A stretch of DNA of 8,635 nucleotides. Origin: Candidatus Woykebacteria bacterium RIFCSPLOWO2_01_FULL_43_14. Lineage in GTDB: Bacteria > Patescibacteriota > Microgenomatia > Woykebacterales > 2-01-FULL-43-14. The notes beneath the pieces were generated by a model that did not search any database, had not been told where the DNA came from, and saw only the letters and a list, made by a program, of their open reading frames with translations. The stretch covers positions 6,453 to 15,087 of the forward strand of contig MHDB01000012.1 of the NCBI GenBank assembly GCA_001816835.1. The letters run 5' to 3'. Made by a program: the position numbers and the translations under genes. Of the stretch, positions 1 to 5,854 are shown one piece after another (the first letter of the stretch is position 1; each line of letters starts with the position of its first letter).

Positions 1-150
1 ATGCTTTGGGACGTAGACGAATTCCTCTTCTACTTCCTGAGCTTTTTTGACGTACAACGAAATATCAACTTGTGGTTGATGGTTATTTTTTGAAGAAAAC
101 CCTCTAGGTCGGCTTCTATTAAAGCGATTAGAATAGTTGGTTCTATACAT
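1..150 (-). CDS. Probable DEAD-box RNA helicase, N-terminal 50 residues only
   Basis: The frame is open from an ATG at 150 down to base 1 and continues out of the window. The visible part is a basic, Asn/Arg/Ser-rich tail (MYRTNYSNRFNRSRPRGF) followed by DISLYVKKAQEVEEEFVYVP. That arrangement, a disordered RNA-binding tail, then a (Y/F)VKKA-type segment, then an acidic stretch ending near a YVP-x-H motif, is what I associate with the start of DEAD-box ATP-dependent RNA helicases of candidate phyla. The Q-motif, Walker A and DEAD motifs would lie outside the window, so the assignment rests on the tail alone. No ribosome-binding site precedes the ATG. The frame stays open upstream and has another ATG at 216, so a start 22 codons earlier is possible. 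I prefer 150 because the basic tail begins there. An extended -10 promoter lies at 275-283. Confidence 0.5.
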   Translation of the reverse strand, partial: MYRTNYSNRFNRSRPRGFSSKNNHQPQVDISLYVKKAQEVEEEFVYVPKH

Positions 151-274
151 AGTTAGCTTATTAGGTAAAGTAATTTCGAGGATGATATCCTTGATTGGTC
201 TACTCCAACCAGGCATTCGCAGGTGGGGAAATGAATGAGGATAACGAAACTCGTCTATTTAACTAATTTCAAGT

Positions 275-283
275 ATTATATCA
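275..283 (-). promoter_or_regulatory. Extended -10 promoter upstream of the helicase
   Basis: Read on the minus strand this is TG-A-TATAAT, a full extended -10 element with a perfect hexamer. No good -35 box stands 16-18 bp upstream, which is usual for extended -10 promoters. The start of transcription would be near 268, in the gap just after the typA stop codon, giving the helicase an mRNA leader of about 118 nt. No terminator is visible between typA and this point, so read-through from typA is also likely. Confidence 0.5.
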
Positions 284-310
284 CAAACCGTATTAAAAGT
301 ATATTTAGCC

Positions 311-2089
311 TTATGAATTAAGGTTAAGCTTGCGGATTCTAATATTTTTCGGAGTGACTTCTACTAGTTCTGAATCATTGATGTACTCAAGAGCTGCTTC
401 TAGAGTCATAACTTCGGGAGTATTAAAATGCTCAGAGACGCCTTCGCCGCTTGAGCGGTGATTGGTTTGTTGCTTTTCTTTACAGACATTTATCCTTATA
501 TCCTCACCACGGGAGTTCATACCGATTACTTGCCCAGCGTAGACTTGGGTGGAGGGACCTATAAATAAGTCACCTCGACCCTGCGCAGCGATTAAACCGT
601 ATAGCTTAGTGACACCACTTTCATGAGCGACCAAAGAACCTCTTTCTCGGGTATAAGTGTTGCCAGAGTCAGCCCGATACTCTAGGAAAGAGGAGTTAAT
701 TATCCCCAATCCTCGAGTGTCCGCTATGAACTCGCTTCGGTAACCAAAGAGTTCCTTAGTGGAAATAATAAACTCTAAAAATACAATTCCTGACTCGGAG
801 ACCATATCTTGAAGCTGTCCATGACGAAGTCCCATTTTTTGCATAACAATGCCTGAGTATTCTTCTGGGACCTCGATCATTACCCTCTCGAATGGTGTTT
901 GTGTGTGACCATCGATTTTTTTCTCAATAACCTGTGGGCGAGAAACCTGAAATTCATAACCTTCTCGGCGCATGCGCTCGATGAGAATTGCCAAGTGAAG
1001 CTCACCCCGACCGGAAACAATCCAGCTCCCTCCTGACTCCTCAACCCTTAGGGCGACATCAGTCTCAAGTTCACGGAAAAGCCTTTCTTGAATAAGCCGA
1101 GCAGTTTTAAACTCACCTTCCTTGCCTGCCAAAGGTGAAGCGTTAATCCCAAAAGTCATTCTTACGGTGGGTTCTTCAATGTCGATCAAGGGTAGGGCTT
1201 TTGGGTTTGTACTATCAGCAATGGTTTCCCCGATTGTGATATCAGGGATACCAGATAGCGCCACAATGTCACCAGCCTGAGCTTCTTTTATCTCAACTCG
1301 CTCCAAACCTACAAAAGTCATAAGTGAGCTAACGCGATATTTTCTGGATTGTCCAGATCTAGTTATGTGCGTTACTTCCTGTCCTGATCTGATAACACCG
1401 TTATAGATTCTCCCACTAGCGATCCTACCTTTAAAATTGTCTCCAGTCGTTGAGGTTACTAGCATTTGCAATAGTTCATTCGGGTTACCAGAAGGAGTGG
1501 GGATGTATTTTAAAATAGCCTCAAAAATGGGAGAAATGTCTTTCATCTCAGATAAGTTTGGTTCTGTTCCGGCCAGACCAAGTTTGCTTGAACAATAAAT
1601 AGTGGGAAAATAAGCTGCTTCCTCATCCGCCCCGAGCTCTAAAAATAAATCAAAAGTTTTATTTAAGACTTCCTGAATACGGGCATCAGATTTATCAATT
1701 TTATTAATGACCACGATTACTTTGTGACCTAGTTTTAGAGCTTCCTTAAGTACAAATCTTGTTTGAGGCATAGGACCTTCTTTGGCATCTATTAGGAGTA
1801 ATACCCCATCAGCCATTTTGAGTACCCGTTGGACCTCACCGCCGAAATCAGCGTGTCCTGGCGTATCAATGATATTAATCTTAGTCCCGTTCCAGTCAAC
1901 GGAGGCATTTTTGGAAAATATAGTTATTCCGCGCTCTTTTTCCAGATCGTTACTATCCATGATTAAAGTAGAGTCTTGGTTGAATTCTTTGCTGAGCTTA
2001 GTTTGGGATTGACGAAGTAAGGCATCGACTAGCGTAGTCTTGCCGTGGTCAACGTGAGCAATAATGGCGACATTTCTTAGATTTAACAT
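311..2089 (-). CDS. typA: Translational GTPase TypA/BipA
   Basis: This is a ribosome-associated GTPase of the EF-G/LepA family, which binds the 70S A-site region and supports ribosome assembly and stress or cold adaptation. All G motifs are visible: G1 AHVDHGKT (11-18), the G2 threonine in ERGITI (52-57), G3 DTPGH (75-79), G4 NKID (129-132) and G5 CSSK (166-169). Beta-barrel domain II, the two EF-G-like alpha/beta domains (for example RVEESGGSWIVSGRGELHL) and the TypA-specific C-terminal domain follow. The GSLVAHESGVTKLYGLIAAQ and RGDLFIGPSTQVYAGQVIG segments separate TypA from EF-G and LepA. At 592 aa it is complete and slightly shorter than the usual 600-615. The ATG is the natural start because LRNVAIIAHVDHGKT normally sits at the extreme N-terminus. 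No well-spaced ribosome-binding site is present: AGGAG occurs about 24 nt upstream, at the foot of a hairpin. The gene has a long structured leader. Confidence 0.97.
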   Translation of the reverse strand: MLNLRNVAIIAHVDHGKTTLVDALLRQSQTKLSKEFNQDSTLIMDSNDLEKERGITIFSKNASVDWNGTKINIIDTPGHADFGGEVQRVLKMADGVLLLIDAKEGPMPQTRFVLKEALKLGHKVIVVINKIDKSDARIQEVLNKTFDLFLELGADEEAAYFPTIYCSSKLGLAGTEPNLSEMKDISPIFEAILKYIPTPSGNPNELLQMLVTSTTGDNFKGRIASGRIYNGVIRSGQEVTHITRSGQSRKYRVSSLMTFVGLERVEIKEAQAGDIVALSGIPDITIGETIADSTNPKALPLIDIEEPTVRMTFGINASPLAGKEGEFKTARLIQERLFRELETDVALRVEESGGSWIVSGRGELHLAILIERMRREGYEFQVSRPQVIEKKIDGHTQTPFERVMIEVPEEYSGIVMQKMGLRHGQLQDMVSESGIVFLEFIISTKELFGYRSEFIADTRGLGIINSSFLEYRADSGNTYTRERGSLVAHESGVTKLYGLIAAQGRGDLFIGPSTQVYAGQVIGMNSRGEDIRINVCKEKQQTNHRSSGEGVSEHFNTPEVMTLEAALEYINDSELVEVTPKNIRIRKLNLNS

Positions 2090-2114
2090 ATATTCAGTTT
2101 CAACAATGATTCTC

Positions 2115-2132
2115 CTCGCACTAAAGTGCGAG
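2115..2132. repeat. REP-like palindrome A in the typA leader
   Basis: CTCGCACTAAAGTGCGAG is a perfect 7-bp stem (CTCGCAC/GTGCGAG) around TAAA. On the minus strand it is followed by GAGAATCATT, and the same flank with one change follows palindrome C at 2923-2942. In the typA transcript it forms a hairpin whose 3' foot carries AGGAG, 24 nt before the start codon. Confidence 0.75.
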
Positions 2133-2162
2133 ATATCATCTTTTCTCGAGATTCCTCTTCAT

Positions 2163-2182
2163 CCTTGGGTTGAAACCCAAGG
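2163..2182. repeat. REP-like palindrome B in the typA leader
   Basis: CCTTGGGTTGAAACCCAAGG is a perfect inverted repeat of 9 bp arms around GA. Its centre (NNYTRAARNN) and its CCTTGG outer arm match palindrome C at 2923-2942, so the two belong to one family. It lies within the predicted typA leader, between the terminator-like hairpin and palindrome A. Confidence 0.75.
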
Positions 2183-2194
2183 TATTCTCGAAAA

Positions 2195-2214
2195 TAAAAA
2201 ACCCGCCGAAGCGG
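2195..2214 (-). terminator. Rho-independent terminator-like hairpin between the glycosylase gene and typA
   Basis: On the minus strand, CCGC-TTCG-GCGG is followed by G and six T residues. The loop is an exact C(UUCG)G tetraloop, which is unusually stable, so a 4-bp stem is credible. It lies 58 bp past the glycosylase stop codon and probably ends that transcript. It also lies downstream of an extended -10 at 2241-2249, so it might act as an attenuator in the typA leader. A perfect 8-bp outer repeat (CGAAAATA at 2189 and TATTTTCG near 2221) can enclose the hairpin in a longer stem. Confidence 0.7.
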
Positions 2215-2240
2215 TATTGTATTTTCGGGCAACGGGGACA

Positions 2241-2249
2241 ATTATAACA
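2241..2249 (-). promoter_or_regulatory. Extended -10 promoter, candidate typA promoter
   Basis: On the minus strand this reads TG-T-TATAAT, with a weak -35-like TAGCAA 17 bp upstream, overlapping the end of the glycosylase gene. Transcription would start near 2234 and produce a typA leader of about 145 nt containing three hairpins, the first being terminator-like. No better typA promoter is visible closer to the start codon. Confidence 0.5.
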
Positions 2250-2271
2250 TTTATAGGTTTAATTTGCTAGG

Positions 2272-2883
2272 TCACCTATTGTCTAGACTTTTCCAGAGTA
2301 TTAGACAGGCATAGGTGCGATAGGGCGACCACTTTGATGAAATAGTAGTTAACACCTCGGGAGTGGTTGTTTCTAGGTTGTAAAGTCTTTTGATCGCGTT
2401 TTTGAGTCCCTGGTCACCTAAGGAAAAGAGGTCGCTGCGACCGAGGGTAAACATCAGAAACATTTCCGCAGTCCAAGGACCGATGCCTTTTACCTTGGTG
2501 AGATGTGTTAGTACCTCCTGATTAGTTAGACCGCTAAGTTTTTCCAATTCAAGCTGACGAGTTTCCACTTTTTGTGCCAGATCATGCAAAAACGATGCTT
2601 TTGAATTGGACATTCCTACTCCTCTGAGTTGGTCATGAGTAAGATTGAGAATTGCTTTTGGAGTTACTTCTTGATTAAGAAATAAAGATAGAAACCGACC
2701 AAAAATAACGTCGGCCACCTTACCAGATAGTTGTTGGGCTATAATTTCATTGCATAGCGCTTGGAAATACTCAGAGGGCACACGTTTTGTGGGTAAATCA
2801 GGATCACCGATTTTGGTTAAGGCCTCAAACAAAACTGGATCCACTTTTTCAAGGTGTTTCCTAGCTTTGGTGTAAATACTCAT
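2272..2883 (-). CDS. DNA-3-methyladenine glycosylase, AlkA-like HhH-GPD family
   Basis: This is a base-excision repair enzyme that flips out and removes alkylated purines, leaving an abasic site. Residues 1-120 form the helical HhH-GPD fold with the family motif EIIAQQLSGKVA (46-57). The helix-hairpin-helix motif LTKVKGIGPWTAEMFLMF spans 128-145. The catalytic aspartate is expected at D157 in SLGDQGL, matching the GD-x-GL pattern of this family, and the closing WSPYRTYACLILWKSL (185-200) is the usual C-terminal signature. No cysteine cluster for a 4Fe-4S site is present, which argues against MutY or endonuclease III. At 203 aa it has the length of the short AlkA-like glycosylases without the N-terminal domain of the E. 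coli enzyme. A TG-C-TATACT element ends 6 nt before the ATG and no ribosome-binding site is present, so the mRNA is probably leaderless. Confidence 0.9.
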   Translation of the reverse strand: MSIYTKARKHLEKVDPVLFEALTKIGDPDLPTKRVPSEYFQALCNEIIAQQLSGKVADVIFGRFLSLFLNQEVTPKAILNLTHDQLRGVGMSNSKASFLHDLAQKVETRQLELEKLSGLTNQEVLTHLTKVKGIGPWTAEMFLMFTLGRSDLFSLGDQGLKNAIKRLYNLETTTPEVLTTISSKWSPYRTYACLILWKSLDNR

Positions 2884-2889
2884 ATCTTG

Positions 2890-2898
2890 AGTATAGCA
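2890..2898 (-). promoter_or_regulatory. Extended -10 giving a leaderless glycosylase mRNA
   Basis: On the minus strand TG-C-TATACT is followed by only six bases before the ATG at 2883. With normal spacing, transcription would start at the A of the start codon. No -35 box is convincing. Confidence 0.55.
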
Positions 2899-2922
2899 AA
2901 AGGTAACAGACTAAATGATTCG

Positions 2923-2942
2923 CCTTGGACTGAAGTCCGAGG
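2923..2942. repeat. REP-like palindrome C between two minus-strand genes
   Basis: CCTTGGACTGAAGTCCGAGG forms a 9-bp stem with one G-T pair around GA. It shares CCTTGG-N2-TGAA with palindrome B. Read on the minus strand, it and its right flank match palindrome A at 23 of 28 positions, including the flank GAATCATT. It occupies most of the 68-bp gap between the 3707-2952 gene and the glycosylase. No T-run follows, so it does not look like a terminator. Confidence 0.7.
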
Positions 2943-2951
2943 GGCGGGTGT

Positions 2952-3707
2952 TTAGTGAAGCTCTACCCAATCGTCCTGGTTGTTTTGAGGAGGGGCGAAG
3001 TAGGGACCTCCATCTCTATATTGGCAGGGGTTCTGATCTCTTGTCTCTTTGGAAAGAATTAGTTTCTCCATAGACACACCCTTTTTCTGGTACTCGGCCT
3101 GCACGTCTGATGACATGTGGTTAAAAACACTGTCCAAATCCGAAAATGGTCCTGTCCAGTTGTCGATCTTTTTAGGAGGGAAACCGCTTCTTGCATAAAT
3201 AATATCAAAGGAATCTCCCCGGGTTTTAGAAGTCGCTAACCAGCCGATTAGTTCTCCTGATTTAACCTGATCACCCAATTTTAAATCAGATCTTATATCT
3301 ATATGCTGGGCACTGAATGTCCACACCCCAAGAGGCGGTATCAGGGCAAACATCTTTTTGGAGGAAATCCAAATCTCGCCTTCCAGATTAAGATCTGGTT
3401 CAGAGCGAATATCTGCTACATACCCATCGTATGGGGAATAAATTTCTACGGTCTTAGGCTTGTTATACTCTGGCTTCACCCAAAAATAATGCTTCATGTT
3501 TCTTTTTGTTTCGCGCTCATCCTGAGGAACTGTTACGTGACCTGTACAGCTACGGTACTTTGAGATTTTTTCAATTTTATCTAGATTGGTGAAATTGGCA
3601 ACAACTTGTGGGGGAGGGTCGCTTTGAGCAGACTTTATCGAAAAGAATGCAGTGGCGATTAGAAGAATTACTAAAGTTCCAATACCGAGCAGAACCTTTT
3701 TTATCAC
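2952..3707 (-). CDS. Exported or membrane-anchored protein with M23-peptidase-like hybrid-motif domain
   Basis: The start is GTG. Residues 1-23 (MIKKVLLGIGTLVILLIATA) are a signal peptide or single membrane anchor, with no lipobox cysteine, so the rest should be outside the cytoplasm. The central part resembles the barrel-like duplicated hybrid motif of M23/LytM peptidases and biotinyl-lipoyl domains: VEIYSPYDGYVADI (88-100) and LKLGDQVKSGELIGWL (142-157). The LytM zinc motifs (HxxxD, HxH) are not evident. H73 (MKHYF) and H135 (SAQHID) are present, but SFDIIYA stands where an HxH would be expected, so it is probably a non-catalytic relative. Two cysteines, C54 (YRSCTGH) and C228, could form a disulfide. 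The C-terminal section contains SVFNHMSSDVQAEYQKKG and LILSKETRDQNPC, which I cannot assign. Its promoter has TTGACA and a -10 that ends 6 nt before the GTG. It is divergent from the methyltransferase gene. Confidence 0.6.
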   Translation of the reverse strand: MIKKVLLGIGTLVILLIATAFFSIKSAQSDPPPQVVANFTNLDKIEKISKYRSCTGHVTVPQDERETKRNMKHYFWVKPEYNKPKTVEIYSPYDGYVADIRSEPDLNLEGEIWISSKKMFALIPPLGVWTFSAQHIDIRSDLKLGDQVKSGELIGWLATSKTRGDSFDIIYARSGFPPKKIDNWTGPFSDLDSVFNHMSSDVQAEYQKKGVSMEKLILSKETRDQNPCQYRDGGPYFAPPQNNQDDWVELH

Positions 3708-3713
3708 AATTTA

Positions 3714-3743
3714 AGTTAAGCAGATTTTGTTAAGTCCTGTCAA
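3714..3743 (-). promoter_or_regulatory. Promoter of the 3707-2952 gene, leaderless type
   Basis: On the minus strand a perfect TTGACA (3738-3743) is followed by an 18-bp spacer and TG-C-TTAACT (hexamer 3714-3719). Six bases then separate the hexamer from the GTG start, so the transcript would begin at the start codon. The hexamer is weak, but the perfect -35 and the extended TG compensate. Confidence 0.55.
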
Positions 3744-3802
3744 CCATAAGCCTTTGATAACTAAATTGATAAGGGTAATAAACAAGAAAATAATGAATAA
3801 AG

Positions 3803-3808
3803 TATAAT
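3803..3808 (+). promoter_or_regulatory. -10 box giving a leaderless methyltransferase mRNA
   Basis: A perfect TATAAT is followed by six bases (TCAACC) and then the ATG at 3815. There is no Shine-Dalgarno site and no room for one. No clear -35 box lies 16-18 bp upstream in the A-rich tract. Confidence 0.6.
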
Positions 3809-3814
3809 TCAACC

Positions 3815-4567
3815 ATGGAAAATTTTTACGACAGAGTAGCAAAGAAGTTTGGTGGTTATGCCTTTGGAAGCAGCAAGACTAAAGCAAAAAAGGAATATCC
3901 CTCCCAGGACCCGGAAGAAGTTTTTAAGACCAAATTAGTAGATCTTGCAGGTAAAGATAAAAAGGCTTTGGACATTGGTTGCGGAGACGGTAAGTTTGCC
4001 TTCGAGATTGCCGCTAATTTTGGACATATCCAGGGAATTGACAACTCAGTAGAGCTAATCAAAATCGCTTTAACAAAGAAAAATACGCTTGAGGTAGACA
4101 ACGTAGATTTTAAGATCGAGGATGCGAGCACGATTTCCTTTTCGGATGGCTCGTTTGATATTGCTTTTTGTCGACGGGGACCAGGTTTTTATAAGGAGTA
4201 TTACAGAGTACTTAAAAATGCTGGGTATTACTTAGAGATTGGTATAGGAGAACAAGACTGCGTTGATGTTAAGAAAATGTTTGGCCGTGGCCAGAATTAT
4301 GGAGAATGGGATAGCCCACGCCTCTTGAAAGACAAGGATCAATTTGTCCGAATTGGATTTAAAGTGATTTTTGCGGAGGATTTTATTTATAACGAGTATT
4401 ATGACTCAATTGAGGCATTGAATGACTTCCTTCAAGGAGTACCTATTTTCGAAGACTTTGATTCAGAGAAAGATAAGTCTAATTTAGAAAGTTATTGTAA
4501 GAGATTTGAAGGTAAGAAGGGCATTTTACTTCCCAGGCATAGAGTCGTTTACGTAGTGCAAAAGTAA
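3815..4567 (+). CDS. Class I SAM-dependent methyltransferase, substrate unknown
   Basis: The Rossmann-fold methyltransferase signature is clear. Motif I is ALDIGCGDG (51-59), binding S-adenosylmethionine. An acidic ribose-binding residue sits in GIDNS (D76). ASTISFSDGSFDIAFCRRGPG covers the motif II-III region, with an acidic residue at the end of the adenine-binding strand (KIEDAS). RVLKNAGYYLEIGIGE matches the strand after a typical RVLKPGG motif. The N-terminus MENFYDRVAKKFGGYAFGSSKT is a cap helix region seen in small-molecule or tRNA methyltransferases of this class. The CRRGP in place of a typical strand-4 motif is unusual, and I cannot name the substrate. At 250 aa it appears complete. 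It has its own leaderless-type promoter and is divergent from the exported-protein gene. Confidence 0.85.
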   Translation: MENFYDRVAKKFGGYAFGSSKTKAKKEYPSQDPEEVFKTKLVDLAGKDKKALDIGCGDGKFAFEIAANFGHIQGIDNSVELIKIALTKKNTLEVDNVDFKIEDASTISFSDGSFDIAFCRRGPGFYKEYYRVLKNAGYYLEIGIGEQDCVDVKKMFGRGQNYGEWDSPRLLKDKDQFVRIGFKVIFAEDFIYNEYYDSIEALNDFLQGVPIFEDFDSEKDKSNLESYCKRFEGKKGILLPRHRVVYVVQK

Positions 4568-4604
4568 AATCTCTAGCATCAAGATTAGCAATATTGATTA
4601 TTTG

Positions 4605-4610
4605 TAGACT
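4605..4610 (+). promoter_or_regulatory. -10-like box before the small membrane protein
   Basis: TAGACT is followed by six bases and the ATG at 4617. The identical hexamer occurs at the same distance before the transposase start at 5662. No -35 box is convincing. It matters for choosing the start: the TTG at 4611 would lie directly against the hexamer, upstream of the expected +1. Confidence 0.45.
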
Positions 4611-4616
4611 TTGAGC

Positions 4617-4925
4617 ATGAAAACCTTACAGAAGTTTTGGTTGTATCTGATTTTAATCTTCTTTTCTCTTCACTTGATTAGGGATTTATTGCAAGATATT
4701 GGCTTAAAAAATTTATACACCACCGTTTTGTATAAAGAAGATCGGTCACTAGTGCCTTGGTGGTATTGGGTCGTCTTTAGCAGCTCTTATGTGATCGAGA
4801 TATTAGGAATAATTTTGGCAGTTATCAGTCTTAAAGGAGGTAAGTTTGGGTTAGCTGGTACTCTGACAATTTTTCTAGCTGCTTATTTTGCAATCGCATG
4901 GTTGGTTTACTGGTTTCTGTTTTAA
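4617..4925 (+). CDS. Small membrane protein with three predicted helices, function unknown
   Basis: I chose the ATG at 4617 (102 aa) over an in-frame TTG at 4611 because a TAGACT hexamer ends 6 nt upstream of the ATG. Three hydrophobic segments are visible: LYLILIFFSLHLI near the N-terminus, WYWVVFSSSYVIEILGIILA around 50-75, and LAGTLTIFLAAYFAIAWLVY before the C-terminus. The loop between the first two (GLKNLYTTVLYKEDRSLVPW) is polar and Trp-bounded, and a short Lys/Gly turn (SLKGGKFG) joins the last two. The protein ends in YWFLF, directly in the membrane. No family is recognised. It follows the methyltransferase by 49 bp and may share its transcript. The transposase unit begins 17 bp downstream. 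Confidence 0.65.
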   Translation: MKTLQKFWLYLILIFFSLHLIRDLLQDIGLKNLYTTVLYKEDRSLVPWWYWVVFSSSYVIEILGIILAVISLKGGKFGLAGTLTIFLAAYFAIAWLVYWFLF

Positions 4926-4941
4926 ATACGTTGACAAACAA

Positions 4942-4962
4942 ATCACACCTGGGAAGTGTGAT
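4942..4962. repeat. Left end of transposase unit (hairpin, inverted repeat)
   Basis: ATCACAC and GTGTGAT pair over 7 bp around the loop CTGGGAA. Positions 4943-4958 are repeated exactly and inverted at 5706-5721. Confidence 0.75.
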
Positions 4963-4987
4963 GAATAGCGCACACAGGGAATTTTTA

Positions 4988-5662
4988 CTATTCTAATACT
5001 AAATGCTTAATCATCCCTAGCTCTCGCTGATAATCTGCTTGATCGTATACAAATTGTGTATACGGATTAGACTTAGAAAAGTTTGAGAGTATAATTTCTT
5101 TTTCACAAAGTTCTTCAGTTGGATTTTCAACAAACTCTCTCAATGATGACCAGGGATAGTTTTGTAGCCTCGCCAGATCCTTAACAAGGTAGCCTGTATA
5201 AGGGTTGAGATGAATGTAACGGGAAACATGTAGTAGTTGTTCGTCCGTCTCAATACGTACCCCTTTAAATTGATCTAAAAGCAAAGGTCCAACGCGCTTA
5301 TTCTTGATGTTGAAATAACGAGTGTAACTGTTTTGAAGGTTAGCCATGAATTTGGAGATCCCGTTATCGGAAACTTGTTTCAGGAGAAAATGAAAATGAT
5401 TTGGCATTAGACAATAGCTTGATATATGTACCTGCTTTTTATTCTGACTTTTTAGGCTCTCTAGGACTTTGCTTTTTCTTTCTTCGGTTAGTCGGCAATA
5501 GTAAGAGTATCTTAGGGGTAAAGAGAGATGTTGGTAGAATTTAATCAGGTCGAGAAATCTTTGGTACTCTTTCTTGCTGGTAAAGATAGGTCTATGGTCG
5601 ATCCCCCTATTGAAAACATGGTAAGTTTGTTGGTTGACTAGAGGTATTAAGCGGCCTGGCAT
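4988..5662 (-). CDS. REP-associated tyrosine transposase, Y1/IS200-like (TnpA_REP)
   Basis: This is an HUH single-strand endonuclease of the Y1 transposase fold. The N-terminal strand YHVFNRGIDHRPIFTSKKEY (14-33) is the family opening. The HUH metal-binding pair is H89-F-H91 in LMPNHFHFLLKQ. The nucleophile is expected to be Y113 in ANLQNSYTRYFN, and QFKGVRIETDEQLLHVSRYI with HLNPY (151-155) closes the domain. At 224 aa it has full length for RAYT proteins and is longer than classical IS200 TnpA (about 150). The usual basic GRFKA-type turn is altered to LLLDQFKG, but the catalytic residues are intact, so it could be active. A TTTACA-17 bp-TG-C-TAGACT promoter lies between the right end of the unit and the ATG, with 6 nt from hexamer to start codon and no ribosome-binding site. 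Confidence 0.92.
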   Translation of the reverse strand: MPGRLIPLVNQQTYHVFNRGIDHRPIFTSKKEYQRFLDLIKFYQHLSLPLRYSYYCRLTEERKSKVLESLKSQNKKQVHISSYCLMPNHFHFLLKQVSDNGISKFMANLQNSYTRYFNIKNKRVGPLLLDQFKGVRIETDEQLLHVSRYIHLNPYTGYLVKDLARLQNYPWSSLREFVENPTEELCEKEIILSNFSKSNPYTQFVYDQADYQRELGMIKHLVLE

Positions 5663-5668
5663 ATAACT

Positions 5669-5697
5669 AGTCTAGCAAGGAATTTCCTATGTGTAAA
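5669..5697 (-). promoter_or_regulatory. Transposase promoter, leaderless type
   Basis: On the minus strand TTTACA (5692-5697), a 17-bp spacer and TG-C-TAGACT (hexamer 5669-5674) precede the ATG at 5662 by six bases. It lies inside the unit, so the element carries its own promoter. Confidence 0.6.
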
Positions 5698-5705
5698 TAC
5701 AATAT

Positions 5706-5721
5706 CACTTCCCAGGTGTGA
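5706..5721. repeat. Right end of transposase unit (inverted copy)
   Basis: This is the exact 16-bp reverse complement of 4943-4958. Just outside it, CTTCCCAG (5708-5715) can also pair with CTGGGGAG (5729-5736), with one G-T pair, so the right end can fold in two ways. Confidence 0.75.
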
Positions 5722-5748
5722 AACTTCTCTGGGGAGCTTTTAGAATAG

Positions 5749-5783
5749 AAAAAGGGTAGGCAAATCGAGTGACTTACCTACCC
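5749..5783 (-). terminator. Rho-independent terminator of the non-coding RNA
   Basis: On the minus strand GGGTAGG pairs with CCTACCC (7 bp), an inner AAGT/ATTT adds four pairs around CACTCG with small internal mismatches, and TTTTT follows immediately. It fixes the 3' end of the RNA near 5745-5749. Confidence 0.85.
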
Positions 5784-5854
5784 CGGCCGCAATTCCACGA
5801 AACCAACCGAGCTATCCAATAGACGACTCGGTCGCAGGGCTATGCCCACCAGCT

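Larger units (their letters stand above)
4942..5721. mobile_element. REP-type Y1 transposase unit with 16-bp inverted ends
   Basis: A single minus-strand transposase gene is bounded by the 16-bp sequence TCACACCTGGGAAGTG at 4943-4958 and its exact reverse complement at 5706-5721. Both copies point inwards and are followed by a related ACACA-N(1-2)-GGAA-ATT-like motif. The left copy extends into a 7-bp hairpin (ATCACAC/GTGTGAT). The right copy forms only TCAC/GTGA. No passenger gene is present. This fits a REP-associated tyrosine transposase or a minimal IS200/IS605-like element more than a DDE-type insertion sequence. A target duplication is not expected for this class and none was seen. Confidence 0.6.

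Noticed and set aside
2064..2270. Plus-strand frame of 68 codons across the typA leader.
   Set aside because: It covers the leader hairpins and the 5' end of typA, has no start signals, and encodes nothing recognisable.
4931..4936. TTGACA just after the small membrane protein gene looks like a -35 box.
   Set aside because: No -10 follows at 16-18 bp, the sequence there is the left end of the transposase unit, and no plus-strand gene lies downstream.
5708..5740. Stem CTTCCCAG/CTGGGGAG followed by CTTTT resembles a plus-strand terminator.
   Set aside because: No plus-strand gene precedes it, and its left arm is part of the transposase inverted end. It is more likely structure of the element boundary.
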